Shown here piece by piece: positions 35,417-44,055 of a stretch of DNA of 50,587 nucleotides. The translations under genes and the position numbers were made by a program. The number at the start of each line of letters is the position of its first letter. Position 1 is the stretch's first letter. This DNA comes from Flavobacteriales bacterium. GTDB lineage: Bacteria > Bacteroidota > Bacteroidia > Flavobacteriales > BACL11. Where the stretch lies: contig JABJNS010000065.1 in NCBI GenBank assembly GCA_018664745.1, positions 1-50,587 of the forward strand. The letters are read 5' to 3'. The notes beneath the pieces are model-generated. The model searched no databases and was not told the origin of the DNA. It worked only from the letters and a program-made list of their open reading frames with translations.

Positions 35417-38400
35417 CTGATAAGCGTGATATTTCCTTTTTTGAAAAGCTGCTTATTCCCAATACATTTCAGTTCCAAGTAAAAATCAAATACTTGAGGG
35501 TTGAGTTTTTTCCCAAGATAAGTACCATCCCACTTTTCAAACTTATCAGTTGTTGTAAATACTTTTTGCCCCAAACGGTTAAATATCTCTAACCTAAAAT
35601 CCGTAATAATACCAGCAATATCCTCTATATAATAAGTATCATTTACCTCATCTTCATTCGGACTAAATGCAGTTGGAACAACAATACTATCTTCATTGCA
35701 AAATACATCCAACACTTCAATACAGATACTGTCCCTAATAGTACAATTGTGAATATTATACACCTCAGCAACATAGCACTCCTCTTGAATTGGGCTAATT
35801 TCAATTCTATTTGCTGTTGAGGAAAGCGTTAACCAAGTAAAATTATTAGCTGTCTCAATATTCAAATAAGTTGTTTCTCCCCTGAAAATTGTATCCTCAT
35901 CCAACCATACAGCATCCAAAATTGGATTGTCATAAATATTGACAAATACTGAATCTTTCATGATGCAACCATCCGTATTTACTACCTCAACAGAATACCA
36001 ATCAGAGGTATCGGTATAGTCAAAAATACTTGCAGAATCAGTAGCATAAATTACATCAGCAGGATTCCAAGAATAAGAAATTAAAGGAACGCTAGGATTC
36101 AAGTTATTTACTTTTAGGAAAACACTATCCCCTTTACATAACTCTAAATCTCCAATCAGATTTATATTTATACTTTCCATTTGCACCTCAACACTATCTA
36201 CTTGCTCACAGATGCTATCAGAAACTTTTACATAAAACATGGCTACACTAGCAACTATTAAGCTATCAGTTAGGCTTAATGTATCTGTAAAACTAGCATT
36301 GGAGGACCATAATACATTTGATGCTCCACTATAATTTGCAAATAGTTTTATAGGAATATTACAATAGGAAGTATCCTCACCTGCATCTAGTAAAAAATCA
36401 GGAACTACTATTTGTTGTAACAAGGTGTCGGTACAACTTCCATTAGATATTAGTAATTGATAACTAATACTACTAGGTGAATTGCAAAAAGGATTAGAAA
36501 CATTTGCACTACTTAAATTAGTAGAAGGAAACCAAAAATAAGTAATGGTTGGGTCGTTTACAGGAAGTAAGCCAATTTGAATTTGATCTTCTTCACATTT
36601 TACAATACTGGCAATTGTGTCAGATGAGTTGGCAAGTATGTACACTTGCTTAGTGATGGTATCCGAAACATTACACGCTCCAGGAGCAGTGGCAATTAAA
36701 GTAACTGTATAATTCCCTGCTTGATTGTAATTGTGTGTTGGATGTTCCAAGGTAGAAGTTGTAGCATCTCCAAAATCCCACTGATAAGTAATTGGTGAAT
36801 TGGAACTGCTTAAATTCTGAAAACTAACATTGGTATCGCAACCCACCCAATCCGCATTAAAATCAGCAATAACCATTGGGAAATCAAAGTTGAACTTAAA
36901 CACTCCATTATTACAATTTGGGCTGTTATTGGTTGGTGAAACTGCCCCAGGATTTGGCTCTATCGGAAAGTCAGAATTACCACCACAACCTGCACAAACA
37001 GATTGATAAATAATTCCTTTTTTGTCAAAGCGGCTTGTTCCTCCATCAACATGCTCGGCACTTTGGCTTCCTCCAAAATAAGTAGCATATTGCATTCCTG
37101 ATAAAGCATCATCAAGTACCATTAAATAAAAATCATTACCATCAGTTGCCGTTTGAAAAGCAGAACTACTCACAGGTAAATTAAGAGTGGATAGTGGTCC
37201 TCCTGCTGTACCTGAACCCCACCCTGAAAGATAAATTTTATCACAAACATCTACTAAAAAAGCAGTTGGCGAAATATCAGGAGTACCTTTTCCTGTACCT
37301 ACTACAGTTGATCGCAAAACACTGGACAAATTATCGTTAAATACAGCAACAAACTGCCCCGCTCCAGCTTGTGAATAACCAACATTCTGCACTAAAGTTT
37401 GCCCTGTTGCTTTTGTTTGTCCAAATAAATAAACTGCATTAGTACTTCCTACTTCTACAAAATAAGATTGGTCGTATTGTTCTGACCCATAATAAGAAGA
37501 GGAGAGGAGTTGTGTCCCCTCAGAATTAATCAAACTGATAAATGCATCTGCACGAACAGAATCCTGATGCACAGTTTGATAAGCATTTGCAGTTATTGGA
37601 AAATCAGCAGATGTAGTTCCTCCCGTTATATAAATATTATCATTTTTATCTAAGGCTAAGGAATAAATTCCATCATCAGCACTACCGCCCAAATAAGAAC
37701 TCCAAATAATAGAAGTAAGCTGATTATCCATTTTAACAATACAGCCTTCCTGCCCGCCATTATTTGTGTTTTGAAAACCAGTTGTAATTGGAAAATCAGA
37801 AGATTGAGTACAAGTAGCAATATAAATATTGTTGTTTTTATCAATATCAATTTCCCCTCTTACCTCATCCGCATAATTGAATTTTAACCTAGATGCTGTA
37901 TTCAAACCATCATTATCCGTACCCCCTACAAAAGTAGAGGCTAGTAGGTTTCCTCCATTAGTACTTAAGCGTGAAACAAAAATATCCGAACCATTAGGGA
38001 AGCCAACCCCAATACCTGAAGGAGCAAAAAATGGACCGCCTTTAAAAGTGGTTTGATAAGCTGATAAAGTAGTTGGAAAATCAGCCGAACCAGTAGTACC
38101 AAATATAAATAATTCATCAGCACTATTTACAATCATACTGTGAGGTAATTCATCTTTTGTACCACCCAAATAAGTAGAATAAATTCTAATTGTTCCGCTA
38201 GTATCGTACTTAGTTATTGCAACATCTGTTCCTCCAGCAGCATTAGCATAATTAAGTTGATAAGCACCTATTGTAGTTGGATAACCTACTCCAAAAGAAG
38301 TACTACCACTATACAAAAATCCAAAATTATCATAAGTAGCGGTATATCCAAAATTATCAGTTGTGGAGCCAGAATAAGTTGAAAATTCCAAAATTGGATC

Positions 38401-39105
38401 AATAACTAAAGGAAAATTTCTGTTGTAATCACCTGGAAAATCAAACGATAGAATATTTCTTTTTAGCTTATAATTACATAAAACCTCAACCTCAACTCCA
38501 TCTATAATTTGATAAGCGTAAGGTTTGTATTCAAGTGTGCTATTTACGGATGTTTTTACAAGTAAATTTCCATTATCAATAGTAAGGTTACTTGCTCCAT
38601 CATAGCGCAATTTAATTGCTTTTTCATTGCTATTTTTAGCAAGGTGCAACTCATATTTAAACTTATCCTCATTCACATAAAAATGCAAATCAATGCCGTC
38701 ATAAATATTTTGTTGAACTTGCTTCTTATAGGACTTAACCTCTGAAACCCAAGTAGACTTTTCACCCAAATAATAGTTCTCAAAAAATTTACTTTCACCT
38801 TCAAGTTTAGTTATAATCCTTGTATTTGCATTCAAAAATGAAACAGAATAGGCGTGTGAATTTACAATATTACTAGTAACAAATCCATCATGGATATTTG
38901 CTAATTGTTTGCCATCATAAAAAGCATATATGAGTTTTGCCTGCTCAATGAACAAGACTCCAGAAGGAAGATTGGTTTTAGAAAGGACAGTTTTTGGAAA
39001 TTGTCCTTTATTTTCAATAAAAGGATTTTGTGCGCTAGCCAAAAAAAAGAACATAACAAAGAGGGTACTAAATAACTGCTTTAATATGCTTTCTTTAGGT
39101 GTCAT
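35413..39105 (-). CDS. Giant secreted surface protein: DUF7948 + SBBP repeats + PKD + T9SS type B C-terminal domain
   Basis: 1230 residues. A signal peptide (ending LASAQ) is followed by a DUF7948-type N-terminal region (about 25-240, opening NPFIENKGQFP). SBBP-type propeller repeats run to about 720 (STYLGGTKDE, STFVGGTDND, SSYLGGSADDGIYSLALDK). A PKD domain (about 745-830, YQWDFGDATTSTLEHPTHNY) and Ig-like regions come next. The C-terminus (about 1140-1230) is the gliding-motility-associated/CHU_C type B sorting domain: VPTAFSPNEDEVND ... IFNRLGQKVF ... WDGTY. Expected to be secreted by the T9SS and held on the cell surface, possibly as an adhesin. It lies seven bases after an M23 peptidase gene and overlaps the PorP/SprF gene. 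Confidence 0.92.
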   Translation of the reverse strand: MTPKESILKQLFSTLFVMFFFLASAQNPFIENKGQFPKTVLSKTNLPSGVLFIEQAKLIYAFYDGKQLANIHDGFVTSNIVNSHAYSVSFLNANTRIITKLEGESKFFENYYLGEKSTWVSEVKSYKKQVQQNIYDGIDLHFYVNEDKFKYELHLAKNSNEKAIKLRYDGASNLTIDNGNLLVKTSVNSTLEYKPYAYQIIDGVEVEVLCNYKLKRNILSFDFPGDYNRNFPLVIDPILEFSTYSGSTTDNFGYTATYDNFGFLYSGSTSFGVGYPTTIGAYQLNYANAAGGTDVAITKYDTSGTIRIYSTYLGGTKDELPHSMIVNSADELFIFGTTGSADFPTTLSAYQTTFKGGPFFAPSGIGVGFPNGSDIFVSRLSTNGGNLLASTFVGGTDNDGLNTASRLKFNYADEVRGEIDIDKNNNIYIATCTQSSDFPITTGFQNTNNGGQEGCIVKMDNQLTSIIWSSYLGGSADDGIYSLALDKNDNIYITGGTTSADFPITANAYQTVHQDSVRADAFISLINSEGTQLLSSSYYGSEQYDQSYFVEVGSTNAVYLFGQTKATGQTLVQNVGYSQAGAGQFVAVFNDNLSSVLRSTVVGTGKGTPDISPTAFLVDVCDKIYLSGWGSGTAGGPLSTLNLPVSSSAFQTATDGNDFYLMVLDDALSGMQYATYFGGSQSAEHVDGGTSRFDKKGIIYQSVCAGCGGNSDFPIEPNPGAVSPTNNSPNCNNGVFKFNFDFPMVIADFNADWVGCDTNVSFQNLSSSNSPITYQWDFGDATTSTLEHPTHNYNQAGNYTVTLIATAPGACNVSDTITKQVYILANSSDTIASIVKCEEDQIQIGLLPVNDPTITYFWFPSTNLSSANVSNPFCNSPSSISYQLLISNGSCTDTLLQQIVVPDFLLDAGEDTSYCNIPIKLFANYSGASNVLWSSNASFTDTLSLTDSLIVASVAMFYVKVSDSICEQVDSVEVQMESININLIGDLELCKGDSVFLKVNNLNPSVPLISYSWNPADVIYATDSASIFDYTDTSDWYSVEVVNTDGCIMKDSVFVNIYDNPILDAVWLDEDTIFRGETTYLNIETANNFTWLTLSSTANRIEISPIQEECYVAEVYNIHNCTIRDSICIEVLDVFCNEDSIVVPTAFSPNEDEVNDTYYIEDIAGIITDFRLEIFNRLGQKVFTTTDKFEKWDGTYLGKKLNPQVFDFYLELKCIGNKQLFKKGNITLIR

Positions 39106-39112
39106 TACATTT

Positions 39113-40330
39113 TTAATTCATCAGAATTTGCATTAAACTATCTTTTGCTAACATGTAAGTATCTCTATTTTCTTTTTTGATAGGATCTCCAGGTGGTAAT
39201 TTTTGTTTGAAAGGATCAACCTGTTTTCCATCTTTCCAAAAACGATAACAAACATGAGGGCCAGTTGCTAAACCAGTACTACCTACATAACCAATAATAT
39301 CACCTTGCTTTACATATACACCTTTTCTTATTCCAGGTTTTATTTTTGACATATGTAAATACTGTGTTGTGTAGGTTCCATTATGTCTTACTTTTACATA
39401 GTTTCCATTGTTCTTGGTGTAAGTTGCTGCAATAATTGTTCCGTTTGCAGTAGACCAAATAGGTGTTCCTCTTTCTGCAGCATAATCTGTACCAAAATGC
39501 CCTTTCCACCTACCTGTTACAGGGTGCTTTCTTCTTTTACTATAGCGAGATGAAATACGCTTATAATCAACTGGAGCCATTAAGAAAGCCTTCCTTAAAG
39601 TTTTTCCTTCCTCATCATAATAATCTCCAAAATTCTCATTTTCTTTGTAATAAAATGAATAGAAATCTTGTCCTTTATGCGTAAATTCTGCTGCTAATAT
39701 TCTACCAATACCAATATAATTTCCATCAATGTACTTATCTTCATAATACACTCTAAAACCATCTCCTTTTTGGATTTTAAAAAAGTCAATCGTCCAAGCA
39801 TAAATAGTTGAAAGCTCAGCTGTTAATTTTGGACTTAGCTTTTGCTCTTCCATAGTCATCCATAAAGATGATTTTATTGTTCCTGAAGCTGTTTTTAACT
39901 TTACTGTTACTGGTTTTTTTCCTTTATAAACATCAATTTCACTTCTTAAATCAAATACAACATAGTTGGTTGCATCAATTTCATAGATAAAATATTGTGC
40001 CTTTTCAGTAGAATCAGTAGCACAAATAACGGTATAATTTTTCCCAGCATTTACTCGTCTCACATCAAAAATACCTTTTGATTTCTGAACAATTTTATTT
40101 AACTCAGGGTGGTCAATATGATTCAAATAAAGGATCTCCCCCATAGTTTGTCCACTTTTTACAACCCCTTTTGTTACCTGAAATGAGTCTACTAGGATGT
40201 CATACTCATAAGAAGGCTCAACTATTTCTTCAACCTGCTCAACTACTACTTCCTTTTTTTCTGTGTTTATGTTAGATAACATAAATAGTAATGCAGTACC
40301 CATTACTAGTATTCCAAACCATTTTTTCAT
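39113..40330 (-). CDS. M23 (LytM/MepM-like) peptidoglycan endopeptidase
   Basis: Predicted periplasmic zinc endopeptidase cutting peptide crossbridges, 405 residues. An N-terminal membrane anchor or uncleaved signal (1-20), then an OapA/LysM-like regulatory region (about 45-180) and a central domain. The C-terminal LytM core carries H278xxxD282 (HFGTD), H326 in QYLHMS and H359-V-C361 (GPHVCYRFW). The last ligand position is Cys instead of the His in the usual HxH, a form I recall from other Bacteroidota. It is separated from the DUF3108 gene by 39 bases without a clear promoter, and from the surface-protein gene by seven bases, so it is probably in a long transcript. Confidence 0.92.
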   Translation of the reverse strand: MKKWFGILVMGTALLFMLSNINTEKKEVVVEQVEEIVEPSYEYDILVDSFQVTKGVVKSGQTMGEILYLNHIDHPELNKIVQKSKGIFDVRRVNAGKNYTVICATDSTEKAQYFIYEIDATNYVVFDLRSEIDVYKGKKPVTVKLKTASGTIKSSLWMTMEEQKLSPKLTAELSTIYAWTIDFFKIQKGDGFRVYYEDKYIDGNYIGIGRILAAEFTHKGQDFYSFYYKENENFGDYYDEEGKTLRKAFLMAPVDYKRISSRYSKRRKHPVTGRWKGHFGTDYAAERGTPIWSTANGTIIAATYTKNNGNYVKVRHNGTYTTQYLHMSKIKPGIRKGVYVKQGDIIGYVGSTGLATGPHVCYRFWKDGKQVDPFKQKLPPGDPIKKENRDTYMLAKDSLMQILMN

Positions 40331-40369
40331 ACCGCTAATTTACTCCTTTAAATTATTCTGTAATGTTAA

Positions 40370-41125
40370 TTATTCTTCAATTATTGACAATGGATATTTC
40401 AATTCTTTATAGACATCTAACACTGCCTTTATTATTCCTGCCCAAATCTTTGTTTCCACCTTTATAAGTAGATGATTTTTATCATCTGTAATCCAAATTT
40501 TCATTTCCTCTCCATCTTCAAAAACCCTTCCTTCTTGCATTTTGGGCTGAAAAACCATGCAATTTATCTTTCCAAATTTTGTATCTAAAACTTCATTTTG
40601 CAAATATTTTATTTCCAAATAATAATTTTCATCATCCATAAAAATAGGAATATAAAAAGACTCTCCATCAAATATACTTTCCTTTTTAAAAGTTCGTGCG
40701 TAAAACAATGCCGACAACATATCTTGAGCATTAGCTGGAATGACAAATATGCTATCTTGAGTTGTTACATTACTATCCTTGTGGCTAAAGCTATATTGCT
40801 GATTAATTAAATGTCCTCCTTCATTTACATCTCTATTAAACTCAAGAGGAAGTAGGGTAGAGGTGTCAATAAAAGTTTCATAAATATCACGAACCTTAAA
40901 AAACCAATCAAAAAAAGGAGCTGTTTTTCCTTTACCAACAATATAAAAACTTGGCTTTTGATTTATTGTTTTGATTTCTGCAATTTCTAAATCAGCATAG
41001 CCCACCCAAATTGGACCAAAAGAAACTTTATAAGCTGCATATTCGCCAACCTTGTACGGTAAATTAGTTTGTGAAAAAACAGAGCTTGTAAAAAAAAGAA
41101 AAACTATGAATAAGGATAATCTCAT
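40370..41125 (-). CDS. DUF3108-domain exported protein
   Basis: 251 residues; function unknown. Signal peptide (1-18, ending SVFSQ), then the DUF3108 domain over nearly all the mature part, opening LPYKVGEYAAYKVSFGPIWVG and containing GKTAPFFDWFFKVRDIYETF and GKINCMVFQPKM. This is a beta-rich periplasmic fold resembling lipid- or lipoprotein-binding shapes, but no ligand is known. The start is certain because the signal peptide begins at the ATG. A -7 box ends only four bases upstream. Confidence 0.87.
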   Translation of the reverse strand: MRLSLFIVFLFFTSSVFSQTNLPYKVGEYAAYKVSFGPIWVGYADLEIAEIKTINQKPSFYIVGKGKTAPFFDWFFKVRDIYETFIDTSTLLPLEFNRDVNEGGHLINQQYSFSHKDSNVTTQDSIFVIPANAQDMLSALFYARTFKKESIFDGESFYIPIFMDDENYYLEIKYLQNEVLDTKFGKINCMVFQPKMQEGRVFEDGEEMKIWITDDKNHLLIKVETKIWAGIIKAVLDVYKELKYPLSIIEE

Positions 41126-41129
41126 AGTA

Positions 41130-41137
41130 CAAATATA
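41130..41137 (-). promoter_or_regulatory. Bacteroidota -7 box (TATATTTG) four bases before the DUF3108 ATG
   Basis: The minus strand reads TATATTTG, a perfect TAnnTTTG match, with only four bases before the ATG at 41125. As at 2779-2786, transcription would start at about the initiation codon, giving a leaderless mRNA. It lies in the 16-base gap after gatA. Confidence 0.55.
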
Positions 41138-41141
41138 GTAA

Positions 41142-42566
41142 TTATCCCTGTTTATGAAGATATTTTGAGAAAGCTAATAAATCAGATTCTTCAAAATGAT
41201 TAGCCATAATATGTAATCCAACAGGTAAACCGTTACTATGGTTTCCTATAGGAATTGAAATTGCAGGGTTTCCAGCAAGGTTAGCTTGTACTGTAAAGAT
41301 ATCCTCCAGATACATAACGGTAGGGTCAGTATGTTTTGTTCCTATATCAAAAGGTGTGTGTGGAGTAGTAGGAGAAATTACAAAATCAAAATTCTCAAAC
41401 ATCTCATTGGTTTTATCTTGTATTAGCCTCCTTATTTTTTGTGCTTTTGTAAAGTAAGCATCATGATAGCCTGAGCTCAACACAAAAGTACCAAGCATAA
41501 TTCTTCTTTTTACCTCCTCACCAAAACCTTCAGTACGACTATTGATATATGTACTTTCCAAATCAGTAATATTTTCACTTCTATACCCATAATGCACTCC
41601 ATCAAAACGCGCTAAATTAGAAGAAGCCTCTGCAGTTGTAATTACATAATAAGTAGGTACTAAATAATCCAAATAAGGAAAAGAAATGGGCTCAACAGTA
41701 TGGCCTTCTGCTTTTAAATCCTCAATTTTAGTTTCTATTAATTGCTTTATCTCTGGATCCAGCCCTTTACTTTCCAAGCATTCTTTTATGTAGGCAATTC
41801 GCTTAGGATTATTGTCCAATTTTGCTTTGGAATATTCCTCAACTTTTCTTGTAGAGACCGTACTATCAAACTCATCAGCACCAGCAATTACCTCTAATAA
41901 TAATGCTGCATCATCAACCGTATTTGTTAAAGGTCCTATTTGGTCGAATGAAGAGGCATAAGCAATTAATCCATAACGAGAAACACGAGCGTAAGTAGGT
42001 TTAAGACCAACAACACCACAAAAAGCTGCAGGCTGCCTAATTGACCCTCCAGTATCACTACCTAAAGTTGCTAAACAAAGTCCTACTGCAACTGCAGCTG
42101 CCGAACCTCCTGAGCTACCTCCTGCTACTTTTTTATTATCTATTGGGTTTTTAACAGTACCATAAATTGTATTTTCATTAGCTGATCCCATTGCAAATTC
42201 ATCACAATTTAAACGGCCAATAATAATAGCATCTTCAGCTAATAATTTTTCAATAACTGTTGCACTAAATAAAGACTCAAACCCATCTAAAATTTTGGAA
42301 GATGCTGATACCTTATGGTTTTGATAACATAAATTATCTTTAATCCCAATCACCATTCCTGCTAATTTACCTGCAGTGCCCATTTTTAATTTATCATCTA
42401 CCGCTAATGCTTGACTCATTGCCTCATCAGTATATACCTCAACAAAAGCATTTAAGTGCTGATTTTGAGCAATAGTATTAAGGTAGGAATTGGTAATTTC
42501 TACACAGGTAGTATTGGAAAATGAAAGTGCATTTTGCACTTCATTAAAGGAACGAAAAGTTGTCAA
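41142..42566 (-). CDS. gatA: Asp-tRNA(Asn)/Glu-tRNA(Gln) amidotransferase subunit A
   Basis: Glutaminase subunit of GatCAB, which amidates misacylated Glu-tRNA(Gln) (and Asp-tRNA(Asn) where AsnRS is absent; asnS is present here, so Gln-tRNA is the likelier job). 474 residues. The amidase triad is visible as K76 (GIKDN), S151 in GGSSGGSAAA and nucleophile S175 in GSDTGGSIRQPA, with the family spacing of 75 and 24 residues. gatB and gatC are not in the window. It follows tatA with a 12-base gap. Confidence 0.96.
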   Translation of the reverse strand: MTTFRSFNEVQNALSFSNTTCVEITNSYLNTIAQNQHLNAFVEVYTDEAMSQALAVDDKLKMGTAGKLAGMVIGIKDNLCYQNHKVSASSKILDGFESLFSATVIEKLLAEDAIIIGRLNCDEFAMGSANENTIYGTVKNPIDNKKVAGGSSGGSAAAVAVGLCLATLGSDTGGSIRQPAAFCGVVGLKPTYARVSRYGLIAYASSFDQIGPLTNTVDDAALLLEVIAGADEFDSTVSTRKVEEYSKAKLDNNPKRIAYIKECLESKGLDPEIKQLIETKIEDLKAEGHTVEPISFPYLDYLVPTYYVITTAEASSNLARFDGVHYGYRSENITDLESTYINSRTEGFGEEVKRRIMLGTFVLSSGYHDAYFTKAQKIRRLIQDKTNEMFENFDFVISPTTPHTPFDIGTKHTDPTVMYLEDIFTVQANLAGNPAISIPIGNHSNGLPVGLHIMANHFEESDLLAFSKYLHKQG

Positions 42567-42578
42567 TGCTTAAAGGTA

Positions 42579-42758
42579 TTAATCTTCTTTATTATCTTCT
42601 TTCAAGTCTTTAGTTGCATCCTTGAATTCTTTCATTCCTTTTCCTAGTCCCTTCATTAATTCTGGAATTTTTTTACCTCCAAACATTAATAAAAAAACCA
42701 AAACAATAAGTACAATTTGCCATGGGCCAATCATTCCTAATAATATTGCTGATGTCAT
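42579..42758 (-). CDS. tatA: Sec-independent twin-arginine translocase subunit TatA
   Basis: 59-residue membrane protein. One N-terminal helix (GMIGPWQIVLIVLVFLLMFGGKKIPELMKGLGKGMKEF in two parts: the TM helix and then the FGGKKIPE hinge plus amphipathic helix), and a charged tail. It multimerises to form the Tat export pore for folded proteins. The start is MTSAILLG at 42758; an open frame continues 35 codons upstream to 42863 but lacks any Tat character and crosses the promoter. TatA and TatB/E cannot be separated firmly at this length, though the short tail favours TatA. Confidence 0.92.
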   Translation of the reverse strand: MTSAILLGMIGPWQIVLIVLVFLLMFGGKKIPELMKGLGKGMKEFKDATKDLKEDNKED

Positions 42759-42782
42759 AATTTTAAATGTTAAATGAATATG

Positions 42783-42790
42783 CAAATTTA
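42783..42790 (-). promoter_or_regulatory. Bacteroidota -7 box (TAAATTTG) for tatA-gatA
   Basis: The minus strand reads TAAATTTG, matching TAnnTTTG, 24 bases before the tatA ATG at 42758. It lies between the stop of the EnvC-like gene (42802) and tatA, so tatA-gatA can be transcribed apart from the upstream envelope genes. No good -33 TTG is found. Confidence 0.5.
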
Positions 42791-42801
42791 TGCATTTTGA
42801 T

Positions 42802-44055
42802 TTAATAGGCCTTATATAACCATTTAGATGGGTCGTGTTTGTCATAACCCTTCCAAATTTCAAAATGCAATTCTGTTTTTTCTTCTATTTCTTGGGTAAA
42901 TACAACCCCTATTTTCTCCTTAGCCAATAGTTTGTCACCTACTTTTACACTTACCTCTTTAAGTCCAGAATATACACTAAAATATTCCCCATGATTCATT
43001 AAAATTGCCTTTCCTTCACCCTTAATAAAAAATATTCTACTAACTGTCCCATCAAAAACAGCTCTTACTTTCATGTTTTTATCAGTTGCAATATCAATAC
43101 CATTATTAAAAGTTTCCACACCAGCAAAAACAGCATGCTTTTGCCTACCATACCCCTGTACAATTACCCCTTTTGCCAAAGGCCAAGGTAGTTTTCCTTT
43201 ATTGTTATTAAATTCTGATGACAAAGCCATTGCCTCAGGAGTTAAAGAAAAACCTTTATTTTTCTTTTCTGCCTCCTCTCTTGCTTTGCGGATTTCTTCC
43301 TCAATTATCTTACGAATTTCATCATCTAGCACTTTAGTACGCTTTTGTTTCTCCTTCAGCTGCTTTTTAAATAACCTTTCAGATTTACTCAACTTATTTA
43401 CTAATTCTTGTTTTTCCTGTTTAGTTTCACTAATTGTATTAAGCTCGGTTTTCTTAGCTCCAATTAATTCCTTTTTTGATAAAGACTCTGAGATAAGCTG
43501 CTCTTTCTGAGCATCTAAATTGATTTTTTGGCTTTCTAATTCTTGTTGGCTTTCGGTAATCTTTACAGCTTGATTTTTTCGGAAAGAAGCATATTGTTTT
43601 AAGTAAATTATGCGCTTATATGCTTGATTAAAATCTTCTGCAGAAATAATAAAAATCAAATCATTACGATTGCCTTTCTTCTTAAAGCAAGCAAAAATCA
43701 TTTTTGCATATTCACTTTTTAACAGCTCCAAATTTTCTTGCTCATCTAAAATTGATTGCTCTGTTCTAATAATTGATTGCTCTGTTTTTTTTATCTGCTT
43801 ATTCAATAAGCTTATCTCAATATTCAAGGTCTGCAATAAGCGTTCTTTATTATTGATTTGCCTATCCAACACCTTTAAATAACTTAAAGATTTGGTTTTA
43901 TTTGCTTTTGTTTTGTTTAACAAATCAGTAGTAAAACTAATCTCCTTTTCAATACTTAACTTTTGTTTTTTAAGTTCTTCTTTAGTTTGAGAAAAGGCTG
44001 AGAAACTTAGCAAAAACCCAATGAATAAAAGGATATATTTATTTAGCTTCAACAT
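42802..44055 (-). CDS. EnvC-like murein hydrolase activator with degenerate LytM domain
   Basis: 417 residues from the ATG at 44055. A signal peptide (ending SAFSQ) is followed by a long coiled coil (about 10-270, many Lys/Glu/Gln heptads) and a C-terminal M23/LytM domain (about 300-417). The first zinc-ligand motif HxxxD reads NNGIDIA, so the His is Asn. The later H in ELHFEIW and the MNHGEYFSVYSGL block remain. Loss of ligands is typical of EnvC/NlpD-type activators, which switch on amidases during septum splitting instead of cutting the wall. It overlaps the DUF4292 gene by 17 bases. An open frame 13 codons further upstream lacks support. Confidence 0.9.
   Translation of the reverse strand: MLKLNKYILLFIGFLLSFSAFSQTKEELKKQKLSIEKEISFTTDLLNKTKANKTKSLSYLKVLDRQINNKERLLQTLNIEISLLNKQIKKTEQSIIRTEQSILDEQENLELLKSEYAKMIFACFKKKGNRNDLIFIISAEDFNQAYKRIIYLKQYASFRKNQAVKITESQQELESQKINLDAQKEQLISESLSKKELIGAKKTELNTISETKQEKQELVNKLSKSERLFKKQLKEKQKRTKVLDDEIRKIIEEEIRKAREEAEKKNKGFSLTPEAMALSSEFNNNKGKLPWPLAKGVIVQGYGRQKHAVFAGVETFNNGIDIATDKNMKVRAVFDGTVSRIFFIKGEGKAILMNHGEYFSVYSGLKEVSVKVGDKLLAKEKIGVVFTQEIEEKTELHFEIWKGYDKHDPSKWLYKAY

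Noticed and set aside
35413..39105. Repeated segments in the giant surface protein gene as possible DNA repeats
   Set aside because: They are diverged protein-level SBBP/propeller repeats without long nucleotide identity.
42759..42863. N-terminal extension of tatA by 35 codons
   Set aside because: It runs through the promoter and into the EnvC-like gene, and TatA proteins begin directly with the membrane helix.
43073..43510. 145-codon plus-strand ORF opposite the EnvC-like gene
   Set aside because: Same effect: antisense of a Lys/Glu-rich coiled coil, with a Ser/Phe-rich translation and no family resemblance.
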